Below are positions 28,160 to 31,770 of a DNA stretch of 31,770 nucleotides, piece by piece. The stretch is from a virus. Each line of letters starts with the position of its first letter. Positions within the stretch are counted from its first letter, which is position 1. The stretch spans positions 1-31,770 of the IMG/VR virus record IMGVR_UViG_3300008110_000344, one strand, 5' to 3'. The notes below the pieces were generated by a model, which did not search any database, had not been told where the DNA came from, and saw nothing but the letters and a program-made list of their open reading frames with translations. A program made the position numbers and the translations under genes.

Positions 28160-28597
28160 TTATTTTGGATAATTGCTTCTTACGTGATTTCTAAATGAGT
28201 CCCATTGAGGACTTGTCGTGTTGAGACGAAATCGCTCCAACGCTTCAAGCAGGAACTCTACCTGTTCAAGGCTGTATAACCTACGTCCTTGGACACTTTT
28301 ATCAGGAATTTGTACGCCCTTTGGTTTAGGCGTACGGTACGTGGCTTTAGGTATCCAGCCACGTGATTCCCACATGCGAAGCGTAACAGGACGGCGTCCC
28401 AACGCTTTAGCAAGTTCACCAATGCTGAAGAACAACTTATCTTCACCATTGACTTTAAAACTCTTTCCTTTGGCACCATTGAGTCGGTCGTTGATACCAA
28501 GGTCATTAGTACGTTTAGTTGTTGTTCTGTTTTTGGGCGCACGCTTCCCTGGAAAGTCAGGCAGTTCGCCAAACATATCCAAGGCTTTGTCACTCAT
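28160..28597 (-). CDS. MerR-type HTH DNA-binding protein
   Basis: 145 aa. After a basic N-terminus, residues 55-120 form a winged HTH of the MerR type: LFFSIGELAKALGRRPVTLRMWESRGWIPKATYRTP ... GRRLYSLEQVEFLLEAL. Binds DNA; may control replication genes or mark an origin. No effector domain follows, unlike classical MerR regulators. ATGA overlap with the upstream gene. Confidence 0.82.
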   Translation of the reverse strand: MSDKALDMFGELPDFPGKRAPKNRTTTKRTNDLGINDRLNGAKGKSFKVNGEDKLFFSIGELAKALGRRPVTLRMWESRGWIPKATYRTPKPKGVQIPDKSVQGRRLYSLEQVEFLLEALERFRLNTTSPQWDSFRNHVRSNYPK

Positions 28598-29025
28598 GCT
28601 TTAAATGCCCACGTCTCTTTCTCAGTGTAGAAAGCACTCACAGTGTCCATGTAATCCTTGTTCTCCCATGCGAGGCGAAGCAGGTTGGCTTCACTGGTTA
28701 CTTCCACAACTTCTTTGACTTCGTCCCACAAGCCATTTGCTTTAGCCCATGCTTCAGCGGAAGCAAGATCAAATGAACGAGCAACACGGCGCTCACGCTT
28801 TAGTTCGTAAGAACCAACCTTGAGCCATTGGTGACCCTTGTCGTCACTGTAACCAAAGACTGTTACAGCCTCGGTAAGTTGCTTCTTCATTTCGTTGTGG
28901 CGCTTCTCCAGAATTTCAATAGTCTCTTTGGACTTCTTGAATTCTTCTGCAAGGCGCTCTAGGTGCATCTCATCAAAGTTCTCAATGATGGAGTCTTGCG
29001 GTTTTTCTCTCTTTACTGTTGCCAT
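28594..29025 (-). CDS. Hypothetical 143-aa coiled-coil phage protein
   Basis: Residues 17-55 are a long charged helix (EMHLERLAEEFKKSKETIEILEKRHNEMKKQLTEAV), likely a coiled coil. A conserved-looking domain follows, VFGYSDDKGHQWLKVGSYELKRERRVARSFD. GGAGG lies 9 nt upstream. It lies between the second SNF2 helicase and the MerR-like gene. Function unknown. Confidence 0.7.
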   Translation of the reverse strand: MATVKREKPQDSIIENFDEMHLERLAEEFKKSKETIEILEKRHNEMKKQLTEAVTVFGYSDDKGHQWLKVGSYELKRERRVARSFDLASAEAWAKANGLWDEVKEVVEVTSEANLLRLAWENKDYMDTVSAFYTEKETWAFKA

Positions 29026-29027
29026 GT

Positions 29028-30587
29028 TTATACCTCCGAGTTTGATAAAAAGTCAGACAAGGTACCAATCGTTAATTCGTACTTTCCCTGACTGTCGTAG
29101 TTTCCATCAATAAAGGCTTCGTTAATACCTCGCTTCTGCTGAAGCATTTCGTATTGACGTTCCTCAATTGATCCCTTCATAACGAAGGATGCAACTGTAA
29201 CATGGGGGTGTACTGAAGACAACCTGATAATTCGGGCTTCTCTTTGATCCAGTTTTCCAGCGCTCCACGGCAGGTCATAAGAGATGAGGTAGTTGGCGTT
29301 GGGCAAGTCCACGCCGTAACCCCCAGCGTCTGACGATAAGAACAGGCGGGTATGCGGGTCAGTAGCAAACTGTTGTTTGGCGGCGTCTCGCTCTTCGGCG
29401 GTCATACCGCCCATGAACAGCACGCTGTTGGTGGTTGACGCCATAGCCTCTTGTATGAGTTTAAGGTTTCGTTTAAAGAATGAAAAGAGAACAACCTTGC
29501 TGGTCGTATCACTATCCAAGATGTTCTTGATGTATTCCATGACCGACTCTAACTTCGGTGACTTTGCTGTTTCACTCAGCCAACCTAGTTTGATGATGTT
29601 GTCTGCATAGAGACTTCCTGTGTCGCCACCAGTGGTTCGGTAGTTATGGGCAGACTCATACACAAGCGCTGGGTTGTCACAGAGCATACGAAGAATGGTG
29701 AGGCGGGACATAATCTGCCCTTGTGCCTCACCACCCTTGTCTCCCCCGTTGTAATGAGACCACAAATCAAAACCACGTCCGTGTTGACTAATGGCGTTTT
29801 GTATCTCCTTTACAAGGTCTTTAGTAATTGCACGGTATGCATTGGCACCAGCGTTGTCAAACACAACTGGTATGAGTTGATGCACAACCTTTGGAAGTTG
29901 GTCAGCGATGTCAGCACGGGTCTTGCGAACCATTACTTCGGTCAGGCTTTCTTGCAGACTCTTTAAGTTGCGGTAGCGAACTGGTTTACCGAAATGGTCA
30001 CGCTGAATGAAGGTACGGTCAAAGATGTCAAAGCGACCAAGAACAGTCTTGTCAACAAACTCCATAATAGAGAACAATTCTTCTGGCTTGTTCTCAATGG
30101 GCTGACCTGTTAGTGCAAAGCGATAGTGACACTTGGAACCAAGTCGCTTAAGCAACTTGGAACGTTTTGCTTTTGGTGACTTAATGATAGTTGCTTCGTC
30201 AATCACCATGGCGTTGCATTTCAGCGCCAAGAACTCTTTCTCATCGTTAACCAACATCTCAGGGTTGACAATGACGTACTTGCACATACGTGCCATGCGC
30301 CAAAGGTTTGCACGAGCCGCTTTAGAGCCATCAATAACAATTGCTTTAGAGTCTGTGAACTTCTTGATTTCACGAAGCCACTGGAACTTCAATGATGATG
30401 GTACGACAATGGCAACACGGTCAATCTCTTTGTTATCAAACAAATGTTCTAGCGTTGAAAGAGTGGTTGGTGTCTTTCCAGCACCCATCACCATGGCAAG
30501 CAACATCTGACCACGGTCGCTCATGCGCTCCATGGCTTCTTGTTGGAACGGGTACAGTTCGCCCTTAAAGGTCACGTCATCCACCAT
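29028..30587 (-). CDS. Second SNF2-type helicase (replication cluster)
   Basis: 519-aa superfamily 2 ATPase: YPFQQEAMERM near 12, Walker A VMGAGKT (33-39), DEAT box VIDEATIIKS near 128-137, FALTGQPIEN (motif III) near 155, and motif VI DQREARIIRLSS near 456-467. It replaces the usual DEAH with DEAT and differs clearly from the + strand helicase. Probably remodels forks or branched DNA together with primase, DnaB and RecA. Starts 16 nt inside the primase gene; GTG 30575, which forms a GTGA junction, is an alternative start. Confidence 0.9.
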   Translation of the reverse strand: MVDDVTFKGELYPFQQEAMERMSDRGQMLLAMVMGAGKTPTTLSTLEHLFDNKEIDRVAIVVPSSLKFQWLREIKKFTDSKAIVIDGSKAARANLWRMARMCKYVIVNPEMLVNDEKEFLALKCNAMVIDEATIIKSPKAKRSKLLKRLGSKCHYRFALTGQPIENKPEELFSIMEFVDKTVLGRFDIFDRTFIQRDHFGKPVRYRNLKSLQESLTEVMVRKTRADIADQLPKVVHQLIPVVFDNAGANAYRAITKDLVKEIQNAISQHGRGFDLWSHYNGGDKGGEAQGQIMSRLTILRMLCDNPALVYESAHNYRTTGGDTGSLYADNIIKLGWLSETAKSPKLESVMEYIKNILDSDTTSKVVLFSFFKRNLKLIQEAMASTTNSVLFMGGMTAEERDAAKQQFATDPHTRLFLSSDAGGYGVDLPNANYLISYDLPWSAGKLDQREARIIRLSSVHPHVTVASFVMKGSIEERQYEMLQQKRGINEAFIDGNYDSQGKYELTIGTLSDFLSNSEV

Positions 30588-31495
30588 GGCAACACAGACG
30601 CATTACCTATTGCATAACTTACTTCATCGTCTGTCATATCGCCAATATCTTTTGCATCTGTTCGTGAATAGTCTAACCAAAAGATACCACTGCGGAAGCG
30701 TGGGAGTGTCTTAAACAAAGTCTTTGCTGATTCAGTTCCTGCTTTATCGTGATCCATTGCGATTATCACACGATCTGCAACACTCACCAATATGTTGATT
30801 TGTTCTTTGCTTACATGAGCGCCGAACGTGGCAAGTGCTTGCATGCCCCCGAATGCAGATGCAAACCTCACCACGTCCAGCGGTGATTCAACAAGGACAG
30901 CAGTGCGTGACTGAAAACGCTCAATGCCAAAAAGAGTGTTGCTCTTCTTAACACCCGCAGGTTCGTTGTTGAAATAATCAGGACCTTTTTCCTGCCAGCC
31001 CATAAGTTCTCCGAGTGGGGAAACAATAGGAATGACCCATGCATGTTTACGCACATTCCACTTGATTCCGTGCGCTAGTGCAACATCAGGATCCAGGTTT
31101 CGTTTAACGATCTCATGTAGCGGTGGGTTCTCATAACGGCTGTATGACACCCAGTCAACTTCTGGCTTGTACTCAACACGCTCTGGGGCGGTGAGGCGGT
31201 TAATACCTGTTTCAATTAGTAATTGGTTAACAGCAGAAACACTGTCAGGGTTACCTGTCAGTTCTGATACAAGCGAGGCAAGCGTTCCTTTGCCACCGCA
31301 TGAGTGACAGATCCATAGACCTGTTTCTGAATTCATTGACCATGATGGTGAACCATCTGCACGACCTGTTCGCTTTTCGTGTACTGGGCAACATCCTGAA
31401 ATCTCTCGTCCATTTGAACGGCGTACCTCTACGCCAAGTTCTAACAGAACGTTATAAAGATCAGTAGTACCAGTTGTCATGATCGCCTGTGTCAT
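30572..31495 (-). CDS. DnaG-type primase (CHC2 zinc finger plus Toprim)
   Basis: 307 aa. Residues 35-70 hold the CHC2 zinc finger (CCPVHEKR ... WICHSCGGKG; ligands C36, H39, C63, C66). A Toprim core follows, with AVLVESPLDVVRFA near 203 and VIIAMDHDKAG near 250. Makes RNA primers for lagging-strand synthesis. The ATG at 31495 has GGAGG 9 nt upstream, inside the end of the helicase gene (35-nt overlap). Shorter than bacterial DnaG because the C-terminal helicase-binding domain is missing or separate. Confidence 0.9.
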   Translation of the reverse strand: MTQAIMTTGTTDLYNVLLELGVEVRRSNGREISGCCPVHEKRTGRADGSPSWSMNSETGLWICHSCGGKGTLASLVSELTGNPDSVSAVNQLLIETGINRLTAPERVEYKPEVDWVSYSRYENPPLHEIVKRNLDPDVALAHGIKWNVRKHAWVIPIVSPLGELMGWQEKGPDYFNNEPAGVKKSNTLFGIERFQSRTAVLVESPLDVVRFASAFGGMQALATFGAHVSKEQINILVSVADRVIIAMDHDKAGTESAKTLFKTLPRFRSGIFWLDYSRTDAKDIGDMTDDEVSYAIGNASVLPWWMT

Positions 31496-31770
31496 CTTCG
31501 TCTACCTCCGTGAAATTCATTGTGTCCCAATCCCATTTGATTCTTACTTCTCCCTTTGGGGATGAGCGGGACAAAATTACTCTGATGATTGCTTGGTTGT
31601 CTACATCGGGGTCTGACTCAACGCCCAACACAAGGTCTGAGTCTTGTGCGAATGATGAGGTGTATCCGATTGCTTCCGCAGTAATTTGACGTGACTTCTT
31701 GTTGCCAAGTTTCCACGACAGAACCTGCGTAGTTCCGATGATAGGGATATCAAAGCGCTGTGCCAACCTC
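31461..31770 (-). CDS. dnaB: DnaB-like replicative helicase, C-terminal end (partial)
   Basis: The reading frame is open through the right edge, so only the last 103 or so residues are present: RFDIPIIGTTQVLSWKLGNKKSRQITAEAIGYTSSFAQDSDLVLGVE ... VILSRSSPKGEVRIKWDWDTMNF. The order IIGTTQ (walker-H/Q segment), SFAQDSDLVL and R-fingers-like SRSSPKG is that of RecA/DnaB-fold helicase C-domains. Adjacent primase supports a replicative helicase. Walker A would be outside the window. Confidence 0.75.
   Translation of the reverse strand, partial: RLAQRFDIPIIGTTQVLSWKLGNKKSRQITAEAIGYTSSFAQDSDLVLGVESDPDVDNQAIIRVILSRSSPKGEVRIKWDWDTMNFTEVDEDDTGDHDNWYY

Overview
The window looks like part of the genome of a tailed phage that infects an actinobacterium. 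Evidence for the host is two WhiB-like proteins, a family largely confined to Actinobacteria and their phages. Evidence for a phage is a self-contained replication and recombination set, very dense short genes with 1-8 nt start/stop overlaps, and many small proteins of no known family. By eye, base composition is close to half G+C. I recognise no terminase, portal, capsid, tail or integrase gene, so most virion genes probably lie outside the window. The host genus cannot be read from the sequence.

Layout. Positions 1-9430 are on the + strand. They hold a DUF6011-like zinc protein broken by a 92-bp tandem duplication, an SNF2-type helicase, and about 18 very small, mostly acidic genes in translationally coupled runs. 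Then come a membrane-anchored LysM protein, a DUF932 protein and a WhiB-like regulator. Positions 9407-31770 are on the - strand, read from right to left. That strand begins at the right edge with the end of a DnaB-like helicase. It continues with a CHC2/Toprim primase, a second SNF2 helicase, a MerR-like HTH protein, an ssDNA-binding protein, a family A DNA polymerase, a RecA-like recombinase, a small PD-(D/E)XK protein, a Cas4/RecB-like Fe-S nuclease and an Hjc-like nuclease. Next are 13 small, disordered, mostly basic proteins (15.9-21.1 kb), several cysteine-rich and HAD-like proteins, a second WhiB fused to an extra Cys motif, a lytic-transglycosylase-like protein, and an HTH / zinc ribbon / glycosyltransferase module. 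The two strands converge tail-to-tail at 9407-9430 with a 24-nt gene overlap.

Most unusual feature. Almost every multi-gene or single-gene unit on the + strand is preceded by a structured leader. Six leaders share one architecture: a short hairpin, usually with a UNCG or GNRA tetraloop; a 13-17 bp hairpin; a third hairpin that abuts or overlaps the second; and a small hairpin with a GAGG loop that contains the Shine-Dalgarno sequence just before the ATG. The primary sequence differs between copies while base pairing is kept, including compensatory changes around the Shine-Dalgarno. A seventh leader keeps the Shine-Dalgarno hairpin but has a branched, tRNA-3'-half-like fold in place of the first hairpins. 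An eighth has one hairpin and an ordinary ribosome-binding site. This looks like a genome-wide post-transcriptional control or RNA-processing system of the early region. It is comparable in placement, but not in sequence, to the start-associated sequences known from some mycobacteriophages.

Other points for a second look are the two adjacent proteins with an identical 20-residue N-terminus whose DNA differs only at synonymous sites, the overprinted C-terminal tail of the Cas4-like nuclease, the 11-bp perfect hairpin at the very start of the DNA polymerase gene, and the phage-encoded transmembrane-LysM protein that resembles SOS cell-division inhibitors.
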